Of a DNA stretch of 64,000 bases, positions 1 through 10,589 are shown piece by piece (within the stretch, counting starts at the first letter, position 1; each line of letters begins with the position of its first letter). The position numbers and the translations under genes were made by a program. The stretch lies in NCBI GenBank assembly GCA_900312665.1, contig ONZQ02000014.1:403924-467923 (forward strand), in the 5' to 3' direction. Under the pieces are notes generated by a model that worked only from the letters and a program-made list of their open reading frames with translations, was not told the DNA's origin and did not search any database. The stretch is from Cephalotrichum gorgonifer. Lineage: Eukaryota > Ascomycota > Sordariomycetes > Microascales > Microascaceae.

Positions 1-417
1 CACGGTCGTCAAGGGGCACCCGAGGCGAGGCGATTGTAACTCGCTTCGACGACCTAGACGCCCTTTACAGCCTCGCCTATGGTAACCCGCCAGAATCACG
101 CAACGAGGGAGATACCGGACGTCGTGACCGAACGCCCTTCGTCGCGTTCCTATCCGGGAGAGAATGGGACGACTTGACGATGCGCAGAAGCAATCTTTCC
201 GACCAGGGCATCCACCAGGTGCCACCGCTCCCAGACAACACGTCGGGTCTCTCATGGAGCGAAGATGGGCGGATACTGTAAGTGTTCTGATCCAGGTCGG
301 AGGGGCCGAACCTAGCTAACCTTCTCACGCAGGTATGTGGGCGCTGAAAACGGAATCTACGAGTTCCGCGTCAACGTGCTGGACAGGAAATTGCACCCGA
401 GCATCATGCTGCGCTGA
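1..417 (+). CDS. Beta-propeller/WD40-like protein, 3' end only
   Basis: This is the last part of a gene that begins outside the window. One exon is open from the left edge to 277. A 55-nt intron (278-332, gtaagt...cgcag) follows, then a short last exon (333-417) ending in TGA. The join keeps frame and gives the segment GLSWSEDGRILYVGAENGIYEF, which reads like one WD40/propeller blade (S-x-D-G-R-x-L-Y-V-G followed by G-I-Y-E). The C-terminus after that blade is short and basic. I do not recognise the exact family; a fungal WD-repeat protein of unknown function is the likeliest reading. The visible part encodes about 120 residues. The gene converges on the L-2-hydroxyglutarate dehydrogenase gene downstream. 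Confidence 0.6.
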
Positions 418-1225
418 TGACCCACTTGCATCTTTTTTTTTTACCCCCAAACCCTGGGGACACATCCCGACTTTATACTCGGGCCATATTTCTTTTTGGT
501 TTTGTTTTTCTATTTCTAGTCCATATTTGGCACGGTGGGCGTTACGGTACCGGCGGCGTTCCGGCTTCGGCTCAACAAACAAACGTACATAGGTTTCGAC
601 ACGACATGGGATGGGAAGGGGGCGTTTTCTTTGCTTTACGGGCTAATCTTATGGCTAATGATGGCCAGAACGAAGGGAGCAGGTGGGGGGGGGGGGACTG
701 AATGTGTGGATCTCTGGAAGCTTTCTTCATACGACGTATAGGCTGTTTTGTGGCTATGGCTTTGGCAAGCAGGAGGGAGAAAGACCAGATGCGTCGTCGA
801 CTGTGGTGGTAGGAAGAAGTTGGTACCTGCCGGGTCAGCTTGTGGGGCAGAGAGGAATTTGTTCTTACAAGGACGGCCTGTCTTGCTTGGCTTGCGATTT
901 TTTTCGCGACTTCTTGTCTGTTGTCTTTTCGACTGATATTCCAGTGTGTCTTTCTTGCTCACATCTGCCTTTTCGGGAAGAAAAGTAACGCCTATCGACT
1001 TTGTTCACTCTATTCTTTCGGCTATATATTAACTTCAACACGAACAATGCCTTTGTTTGAACATTCATATCAACATACACATTTGGCTTGCTCTCCTCTA
1101 CTCTCCTCAGCTATCCTTAGTGTGACGAGCAGTGTTCGAACTCTTCCCCGGGATTTCTAGGTGCCCACTTCCTCCTAACGATCGCTCGAGGGCTGCTCGC
1201 CAAAATAGCCCCCAAGTCCCCCATC
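418..1225. other. Intergenic, convergent 3' regions
   Basis: This spacer lies between two convergent genes. It holds their 3' untranslated regions, T-rich runs near 430 and 900, and a poly-G run near 686-696. No supportable coding or RNA gene was seen. Confidence 0.6.
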
Positions 1226-2609
1226 TCACCCATACAAGATCCTCTCGACCCTCTCCCCAATCGCAAGACTACTCGTCAGCCCCGGGCTCTCGATGCCCAG
1301 TAGATTAACCCACCCCTCGAACCCCTCCTCCCTCCTGATGATGAAGTCCTGGAACCCCTTCCCGGCCCCCACGGCGCCCGCCCTCGACAGCTTCGGCCGT
1401 ATGCCGACGTAATCCGGCACAAGCCCCGTCTCGTCGATCCCGGGCAGGTACCCGCGGATGTCCCTCACGGCCTCCCCCAGCCTCGCGGCGCTGACGGCCA
1501 GGTCGTCCGGCGAGTCGACCCACTCCACGTCGGGTCCGAAGCGGATCCTGCCCGCTAGGTCCAGCGTCAGGTGCGTGCCGAGCCCTGCCTTCCCCGGCTC
1601 GGGCGCGGGGTATATGAGGCGCGAGAGGCGCGGGCTCGAGGGCGAGTAGGAGAAGTAGTTCCCCTTCGCGTAGAACATCTCCCTCCTCCTCTCCGGCGGC
1701 ACGATCATGTTGTGGACGGCCACGGCACCTAGCCCCGCCGCGTTAACGACCACGTCAGCCGTGATGGCCGACGCTTCCCCCGGCGCAGCAGGGTCCTCCA
1801 CGCTCACCTCCCAGCCCGCATCGCCGTTCCGGCCGCCGCCCAGTGGTGACACGTCCGTGACGCGGGAGTTGAGCGCGACGGTCCCGCCGCTCTCCTCCAG
1901 CTGTCCCGCGAGCGCCATCATCAGCCCGTGCGAGTCCACGATGCCCGTCTCCGGACTCTCCAGACACCCCGCCGCGGCCAGGACGCCCTCCCCGTCCCGC
2001 TCCACCTCGCCCCGCGAGACCCAGCGCGTGGGGACCCCCAGGGCCCGCGCGGTCTCGTGGACCTTCTCGATCGCGCCGCGCTGAGCCTCGTTCTGCGCCA
2101 CGATCCACTTGCCCGTCTTCCTGTGGGGGATGCCCTTCCGCTCGCAGAGGTCGTAGAGCAGCCCCCGCCCGCGGATGCAGAGCTCGGCCTTGTGGGTGTC
2201 GGTGCCGTAGTAGATCCCCGCATGGATGACCTCGCTGTTCCGCGAGGACGTCTCGGTGCCGAGCTGGGTGTGGCGCTCGAGGAGGAGCGTCGGGCCGTGG
2301 GGAGCGAGGGCAGAGGCCGCCGCCAGACCGACTACGCCGCCTCCTATTACCTACGGAGACGGATTTTTTTTAGTGCTGGGTGGTTTGTGTGAAGTACGTT
2401 TTCGGGGTATGGTTGGGGATGTAGCTTCGCGTTGAGACGGAGAGGATGAGAACTAAGGGCCGTTTTGAGAAGGGAGGAAATGAAATTGAACAACCCACCA
2501 CATGCGCGAAATCCGACCTTGCGAAGGCCGTGCTAGCAAATGACCTTGACTGGCATGTTCCCTTAAAGGCTAATATGGCGTTACGCCTTGCTATTCCCAG
2601 GCCACGCAT
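1226..2609 (-). CDS. L2HGDH: L-2-hydroxyglutarate dehydrogenase, mitochondrial, FAD-dependent
   Basis: Likely oxidises L-2-hydroxyglutarate to 2-oxoglutarate with FAD in mitochondria, a metabolite-repair reaction. Exon 1 (2609-2499) gives 37 residues, Arg/Ser/Ala-rich and without acidic residues until SDF at 32-34, a good matrix-targeting peptide. A 148-nt intron (2498-2351) has donor gtgggt and acceptor ccgtag. Exon 2 (2350-1226) completes a 411-residue protein, the usual family length. The splice joins AHV to VIGGGVVGLAAA, the dinucleotide-binding Gly motif. ERH-x2-LGTETSSRNSEVIHAGIYY follows, a signature of the LhgO/L2HGDH branch of DAO-type oxidoreductases. The C-terminus has GIESPGLTSSLAIGE, the second FAD-contact region of this fold. 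The ATG at 2609 is chosen for the targeting peptide; the donor could alternatively be three bases upstream. The assignment is strong from motifs; the reaction follows from the family. Confidence 0.9.
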
Positions 2610-3281
2610 CTTGGTATGCCCGTACGTATCATGTATTGAGGGCGCGGGTTACCATGTATGTGAGGTTGAGTGGGGGAAAGCCGGGATGAGGGGCGGCGTC
2701 GAGTCCGCTACTTTCGGTAGTGGATCCCGGACATGACACTCCACATCCTGCTCTAACATGTTAACCTACATGTACTCTCTAATAATCTGGGCTCCGTACA
2801 TAGTTGATCACCACGCGCGAAGTTTTAATCATCGGCACACCAGACTCACCTGGTCATTTGAAAGATATGAGTAGTCACTAGTAAGAGATAGGAATAGGAA
2901 TACCACTGGAGAAGAAAATAGTATAAAATAAGCCTACTACCGGCCCTAAACTCTCTCTCCCTGATTCCATCCACTGTCGAAAACAAAGTGCGCCATGCCA
3001 AACCCCTTCCAGTCCCGCAACGCTAACACCGCTCATATGCTATATCTAGGCGGCGTTGCGCAATCGTTCCGCTCGACCCGCGCGCCTTGAGTAAATCACA
3101 GAAGAAAGCAGAACCAATTTCGTACAGATAATGCCTCGTTGCCAGGCAAGGCCCCCTCCCCCCGCCCAAGACCAAAAAAGAAAAAGAGACAAACAAAAAG
3201 GAAAAAGATAAAGAGAAGCTCTGGAGGTTTGACAAGATCCTTGTTGGCGGCACATATCCGCCGGATCCGGGAGAATTACGC
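2610..3281. other. Intergenic between two minus-strand genes
   Basis: This spacer holds the promoter side of the L-2-hydroxyglutarate dehydrogenase gene and the 3' untranslated region of the next minus-strand gene. It contains TACATGTA at 2767-2774 and a moderately AT-rich block near 2860-2930. No gene was seen. Confidence 0.5.
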
Positions 3282-4513
3282 TCATGTATCCCTCGGAGGA
3301 TTGGTGTTCCTCGACTCCGCCTCTCCATTGGGAGAGCCCGACTCACCCTCGACCGAAGTTGTCTGCACGAGCAGAGAGGGCGTACTCGGCTCGTGCGGAA
3401 TGGGAGTGCCAGCCTGGGCTTCGACAAGTTGCTTCTCTGATATATCGCGCGTTAGCCATATTTGTTCGACACGCACGAGCTGCTGCCGTAGGATATAAAC
3501 TCACCAAGCTCTCGAATACGATGCTTCAGCATCTGGTTCTCCCTCACCAACATCTGTGTCTCTGCCTGGTAAAATGCACTCTCGTCTCGGCCACTGAGCA
3601 TCATACCGTCGCCAACATCCCCGGCGATAGATGCCGCCCGCAGCCGAGGCGACCCCCCCAGACTGGCTCCCCTGCTAGGAGTCCTGGAGCGGCGCTGCAG
3701 GTCCGCCCTCGCCATGTCGAAGGAGCTGCGGGGGTGGAAGTAGGTGTTTCTGGGGGACTGTGAGATAGGGATCGCGGGGACCGGCAATGCGGAATGCGGA
3801 GTGGATCCTGGCTGGGAGGACTGCGTAGCGGATCGTTCAGAGACGGCGCTGCTATCGTCGGCCGCGGGGCCGGCGTTGCCTTGTCCAACTTGGAGCTGTT
3901 GTAGCTGGAGCTGCTGCTGGCGAATCATTTGCAAAAGGCGGTTCTGGCGAGGACGAGTGTTAGCCAAAAGGACAGGACCTTGTAAACCCCAATGAGTTCA
4001 AGCGGCTGGCACTCACCACCTGCGCTTCCTGTTCCTCCTCCAGCTCTTGATGTAGCTCCCCCAGGCTGGGAGCCCGACTATGATGGGGCTCTCGGGCTGG
4101 CAACAGCGGCGACACGCCGCTGAAACGGGGACTCCCGGGTCCTATGCCGTTCGAGGCAGCACCCTGGTTCTCCGCGACCATCTCGCCCGGTGCGGGGACC
4201 GACGGGTCGTTGATCTGGAGGTTCATAAGGACCGTGGACCGTCTTCTACCCGAGGTAGGCGAATAGCGGGCTTGAGTGGAGGAACTGATCGATGATCCTG
4301 CGTCGCAAGTGGTTAGGTTAGAACGGGGAACACGGCCGGTCCATCTTTGATAACGAGGACGGAACAGCTGGGTGGGCAATCGGCCTTACGTCTCGAAACC
4401 TCGGTTCTCAGGCCGGCATTCACGGTAGCTGCAGCTTGGAGAGAGACGGAAGCCCGCCTGGGCGAGCCCGGCGGCGAGTCGCCTGGGATGAGATTCGAAG
4501 GATGGTCCGCCAT
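3282..4513 (-). CDS. Conserved-type coiled-coil protein, function unknown
   Basis: Four exons join in frame: 4513-4390, 4297-4017, 3943-3505 and 3436-3282. The introns are 92, 73 and 68 nt with gtaagg, gtgagt and gtgagt donors. The product is 332 residues. The N-terminus (MADHPSNLIPGDSPPGSPRR) is Pro/Ser-rich. Next come an acidic helix (ELHQELEEEQEAQV) and a Gln-rich stretch (LLQMIRQQQLQLQQLQ) that together should form a coiled coil. A Ser/Arg-rich section (RRSRTPSRGAS) has many potential phosphorylation sites. A second heptad segment (ESAFYQAETQMLVRENQMLK, then RIRELEKQL) spans the last intron. No enzymatic domain is visible. I believe similar uncharacterised proteins exist in other Sordariomycetes, but I cannot name a function. 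The exon joins restore heptad periodicity, which supports the model. Confidence 0.8.
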
Positions 4514-7500
4514 AGTCGCGGGATGCTTGCTATAGCTCTGCGGCGATCTTGTTGGGAAGCTATGTCGAAGGGAAGATATAGATATGTCGAATGACGTGGG
4601 ATGAGTGACGGTCGCGAAATGGAGACCAAATACGGGAGGATTTGCCCAAGCGAGAGGTTACAGTTATATGTACAGAGAATGAGAGTCGTATGTATTCTCA
4701 ATATGTTGAGGAAGGAGTCGAGATCCCGGGACCCGAAATATGAAGCCTGCCTCGTACGAGCGGGGCGATTCCCAAAAGGTGGTGGCACCTGCTAGCTAGC
4801 ATGGTGGGGTGGTGACGCACTGATGGTGGGCACTGGGGAGCAAGCGTCACGATTTCACCAACTGCACACAGTAGTGGCGACTCGGGCGCGGACGACTCCG
4901 AGAAAAGTCCAGACCGATGACTAAGCTCGCCTGTAATCTAATACTATTGGCCACCCGCTCCCCATACAGACAGCATCCGAAATCTTCCAGAGACTCACAT
5001 GCGCTCGTGATTGTGCTACTCCATCCTACGCTTTTAGGATTTACGCTGTCAAGGTCACCCCACTAAGTCCGAGCTAATAAACACACTAGCTACTATCAAG
5101 GGTAGAGTGGTGGGCACATTATCGCATCGGGGCTGACCTAGCTGCCTCGCGAGCTATCCGTAGCTCGCAAGGTTGGTCAGGAGGGCGGGTTATTAGGACG
5201 GAAGCTGTCAAGGATGGCGCGATAAATACCGTCGGTATGACGCTGTGCAATATCGACGAGAATGGGCCGCGCTGGACTGGCTCTTGCAGAGAAGAGAAAG
5301 TAAATGTCCATACGGGGTTTTACGTGTATGGGCAGGGTGACGACATTCGGACATTTCGATTTGGTTCTGTCTTTCCACTCGGGATGGCTGGGTCTGTGTC
5401 TGGGTTTGCTTTTTGCGTGTTTGACCACCACCGCCATGTCCGCGGCTGGTGCCTGTCTTCAAGTATCGAGCCCTCCGTCTGGATATAGGCACCCGACTTC
5501 GCTCCCCTAGAGCAAATATTTCCCATCAAGTATTACAGAGTATTAATCAAAGTATGTATTATTCTCAGTATATCCCTACTGCAACGCCAGGAGACCAAGA
5601 ACACCCGCCGATCATTGGCGATCACCACCGTGGATATAACGGTACCATACCGGCGAGAACACCCTGTGAAGGAGAAGAAGGGGAGGCGCGAGAAAAAAAT
5701 GACAGGGCATGGACCACGACAATCACCTGACATCGAAACGGGCTGTCTTGGTTCTTACCGGGGGTGGAGCGTGGGCGGCTGACGGATTCGTTTTTTTTTT
5801 TTGGGACTCCGGGTAATATTTTCTTATGAATTCCGGGAAACTGGAAAATTGCTCCGTACGAGTTACGAGAGGAGAACCCCGTTGGTAATAGCCTCATCCC
5901 TTGCGGGAACTTAGGCAAGCCGGGATCATAGACGAGAACGGGATTGATAGGCGCCATGTTTAATTGGGGGATCCTCCCGTCTTCCATACCATGATTCAAA
6001 GTGCAAGTAGCTTCTCCGTGGACCACTCAAAAAGCTGCGACATCCTTCCATACTCGTACTTGTACTACTTGTACGTACTACATAGCAGCTCTTCATCTGA
6101 ATCATCGAAGGCGCAGGGAAAAACCAAACGACAGATAATCTCGCTTATCCTTACCGGGGCCGCGGCTGAAGGACACAGACAAGGCGACCCGAGCCTCTCA
6201 ACTTGCCCTCACTCCCAGAGGGCGGACGCCACATCTCGCATACGCAATGGAAAGCCGCTGAAAAAAAAAAGAATTAATTAAATGTGCAACAACAGCTCGA
6301 CCTTGTCCTCCCCCAATGACCGCGGGCGCCCGTCCCCTCCCTATCGAGCCATATTCCGTCCTCGTGCTCCAGGGTGTCGTATTCCGATCCCAATGTAACA
6401 TGAATCGTGCTTTTCCTCGCCTCACCTGGGCGAGGCAGGGGGGTCATGAAAGGGGGCGGCCAATCCGCCGCGTCGTTAATAGGGGCTTCCGTTGTGACGG
6501 CAGAAACAGGGAAGGCGCTCGGCATTTCTCATGTTGACCAAGCAGGGGAGAGCTTATGACTGCTACGTTGGCGGTATGGAGTACGAAGACGTTGGCGGTC
6601 CGTGACGTATTACTGCTTGTACGAATATGTAGGTTGTGCGTCGTGCCCAGCTTCTCCCCCTATCAGTACAATTAGGGGTAAGTCACGAATACAAGAACTT
6701 GCGCATCCTCTGATGAGTACCATTAATATTATTCAGTCTGAGGATATTGGCACACTAAAAATCTGGAGTAAGACTGCTGTGCTATTGTGCCCCAACAATA
6801 CATGTACAGCCATGAAGGGCGAGAACAAGACGGCGTTATGAATATACCAGTTGGATGGGAAAGTCGCGGATACTTGGAACTCCACAGGGCTGGGCCATGA
6901 ACAATGAATAGGGAGCCTGTTCGGTCTGTGCGGGTCGTGGCCCCAAGTTGACTTGTATTACCTGTACTTAGTGTCGGATGAGTGCTATTCTTACTTGTAC
7001 TTCGTGTTCGATCATTACTCGCACGAGTACTCTACATGTACGTAGTCCTGTTGGCGAAGCGAGGCAGGGTTTTGCATCACAGACACTGTCTTGAGCAGCC
7101 GAGGTGCAAAGCACCCCTGTAGCACTAGGATGCCCCCTCCGAGAACCTACCCTCATCCTCGCGTATTTCAGGGGGACTAGAATCCTCCAGGGCAGGGCAA
7201 CGACACTTGTGTTACCTACCTTGGGAGTCGTCAACAGCCATTTGCAGCTTGAGCCGAAACTGGCGAAACGACTCATATGAAGCTGTGGAACCAGCTAGTC
7301 GATAGCGGCCGCGATGTCAGCTACGCGATAGGAGGATCCGACAGAACGAAGAGATGGAATATTCCACCTGGGCTCTACCTCTACTCGTCACACATTGCAC
7401 ATGGCACATGGCACACGAGCACCACATACACATGGGCTGGCTCGGTTAGAGGGAAGCCGCGGGGACTAGCCATGGTTGGGGGTTTATCCAGTCGTCGACG

Positions 7501-10500
7501 TCGCCGACCCTTGCGGCGGCCGAGATCTGCAGGCCGAGCCCGCCTTACGAGCTCCGCCACCCGCCTAGGTTTTCGGGATCCATGAGGTGTGATATTCCTC
7601 GGCGGGTACTTCGTAATCGAAGGACCAGCGACCTGCTGATCTGCCCCAGGGAAGGGCGATGTAGTGAAACGAGACTGAGTGATGGATCCACTGCGCTTTC
7701 TAGGGCCGGGCCAGGCTAGGTTGAGAACATGGCCCTTGATGGGGTTCTTATAAACCAGATTTGACACACCATGTTTCACGCGATCGACACCATCGTCGTG
7801 GAGGAAAATGGGGGTCCGATGGGAGCGTTTCTCGATTCGGACTACCCTACTCGTATTACTAGTACGCACTTGGAATGCCAAAGTACGGAGTACGGCCGGG
7901 GAGTTTGTCAGCGGATAGCTTTGGTGGGTATTTGTATCCGTGCAAAATAACGCCTCATTATTGTACCGGGTACTCTGTACACACACAAACCTGACAGATC
8001 CAGACCAAACCGGGAACTTCCATCCCACGAGGTCGTTCGGCTTCAACGTTGGTCGGTGCTCGACCGCCCCACCTGTCCGTACCAGTACCCCGTACCTCGT
8101 ATGTACACAAGAGTACCACGGGAACACCCATATTGGAACTCGTCTCCGAACGGTAGATCATACTTTGTACCATGTGACATATGAGGACTCAAGCCCTCAA
8201 AACCCACTCTTGTCGTCGTACCGCCGCGAACTTCCCCGACCCCTGCTGGTATTTTTTTTTTCGAGCCGCCGACCACTCACCAAGCCTGGCGCGGCGGTTC
8301 CACCACCTCCTGCGTTAGCACGAGTCCAGCGACCCCTACCCCATGGCACTATGCCCACACCTTTCCGACACCTTGATCCTCGTCCCTTGCCTTAGTGCCG
8401 CGCCCCATGGAGCCTTTCCCCATCTGCTGCCCCTCCGTCGAGACCCTCTGGTCTCACTCTGCGCCCTGTCTCTCACCTGACTGGTCTCATTCGGCGCACA
8501 ATGCTGCGTACCTTGCATTATGGGGGAATGACCAGCAGGACGCTAGTCTCAGAGCCGGTTCTTTGTCCTCTCCTGTTCACGGGAAGGAAGAGCTGTGATC
8601 TGGGTTTTCCGTTCTCGGGGGAGACGGGATAGTACATGCCTGTACAATAATACTTGTACTCTTCTACAAGCACCCGACGAGAACAAGGAACTGTTATGGA
8701 GTATGCGGGGTCGGAGAGGGGACTGTATTTCAGATTCGAGGGGTAAGTCGGATGGGCGCATGCAGCGAACAAAGAGCCGAAACAGTGGGGGCACGATGTA
8801 TACTTGCATGTAGTAGGGCCGGAGAGAACGTGACCCCAGCCATGGATGTGCCCCATTTTTGTTTCCGTCCTCGGCCCTTCCAAACAAGGCCGAGGATACC
8901 ATTCTCGAACGACGTCTTTCGCGGTGGATCAAGTTCGTATCTCACAGCACGAATACCTGCAAGGATCGTACGGGTATATTCGTCATTGAGACGGACGGAT
9001 CCCATTCTTTGACGGGGCATACGGTTAGCTAACCGCCAACGGCACTATTACTCGTCCTTGAACGGCCTAGCCCATGACGACTGACTGCTTTTAGCTAAAT
9101 TAAAAACCCGGGCGGCGGGCTTTTACGATGGAGCTAGAGGCACGGCGGCCCCTCCTCTTCGGGTCAAGTTTGTTGGTGCATCAATACCCGTATATTAATC
9201 TCCATGGTACTAATATTGCGAACTGGAACGAACTCACTCGCCTTGGCGGATGGAGCATGCTTAACGGGCCGGTTGGTAACCCACCTCCATGTAGCTCGTC
9301 CGCAGTACGCCGTACATGTAGTATGCTTGGGGTATGTACTAGTCGGCGTGGAAGTTATGCAGAACCTGTTCCATGTGTACATGCGAAAAGCCTTCAACTG
9401 AATGAACCCGTTAGCACTCCCCCCACACATGAAGATTCTGTCGTGCCTACTGCTAGTATAAACCTGGGAAGGTGAACCTGGGGTTCCCCATTGGCCCCCG
9501 GCCCCCTGTCGGGTGTATTAAGAGTATACTTTCAATACTTGCAATAATACTCGGTCAGACACCTCACGATGGGGTATTACCCTTGATCCTGCAGGTGTTA
9601 CAAGTACTCCCGGTACCGATGTAGTAGAGAAAGTCGTGTGTGGTACCTCGATGATACTACCCGCATTGATTGCTCGACCGTAATCAATAGTCCGTCGCTT
9701 TTATATGCCCAAGCACGGGCACCCTGCCTCTGCTCCCACGTTTTCTTTGTTTCCCTGTGTGGTTTTCGCGTCACTTTTTTGTTATTCCTCTCGCCTCGTC
9801 TTTCCCGGCTTCCTTTCTTCCCCATTCCCATCAATTTCTCCCCTGGTGGACTGGACCGTCCGTTTTGTTCTGTTGCTGCCCGGGAGTAGTCTGCGAGTAT
9901 AGCACCATATCCTCGCCAAAGAGTGGAGACCTTGAAGCTCTCACCTTATTTCTGGACATTCACCTGAACGCGACCCGCTCAATACCTTATATTCATTTCT
10001 CATTTTCCTCAATTCTTATACAATACTCGGTCTCATCCTTATTCTCACACATATTCATAATATTCGACGAGTACAAGCCCCCGCTCTCCCCCGCCCTACC
10101 CCCCCCCCCCCCTGCCCCGCCTCCCTTCCTCTTGCAGTCACCCCGGTCTCGAGTTCGAGTTTCTAGTTTCGAGTCCCAGCCCCTCGTGACTCTCCTCCGA
10201 ATTGCTCACCAGTAGCTCTACCACGCAATCCCGAGTCGGGGCACCTAGATGTCTCGTGCCACAGCTATACTCACAATATCCAAACACACGCGACGGCGGT
10301 GAACTAAGGCGCTTGTCTTCGATATCGCCCTCGCCAGCAACATCACTTCCACTTGCCCTAGTCTATGCCCTACGGCCTTGTTCTCTAGGTTGTCGTCTTA
10401 GGAGTACATGTCTTCACCCCAACCTCCTCACCACCCACCTATCTTCAGCAACTCACAGACCCCATGTCTGCTGCCGCTCATATGCTATCGCGCGCATCGT

Positions 10501-10589
10501 AGAGACGCTTCCACCGCGACATAGAACTACCGCCAGCCTCGGCTTCCAGTCTTGAACCGGTCGACGAAACACACGCCTGGCCGTTAACA
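4514..10589. other. Large gene-free spacer
   Basis: This is 6 kb between the coiled-coil gene, which reads away to the left, and the PH-domain gene, which reads to the right. Several medium ORFs exist but have no domain, no splice context and no coding-like composition. The spacer carries many TACTTGTAC/TACTCGTAC copies (6051, 6057, 6066, 6992, 8651) and TACATGTA sites (6799, 7033, 9313). The last 600 bases, about 9960-10200, are a C/T-rich stretch with a C14 run at 10099-10112, typical of a fungal 5' leader. Confidence 0.5.
10099..10112 (+). repeat. Poly-C run, 14 nt
   Basis: A pure C14 tract lies in the pyrimidine-rich leader of the PH-domain gene. Runs of the same length recur elsewhere in this window. 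Confidence 0.9.

Noticed and set aside
7381..8127. Minus-strand 248-codon ORF in the 6 kb spacer
   Set aside because: No domain, composition unlike the real genes of the window, no splice partner, and it overlaps several TAC-NN-GTA-type motifs.
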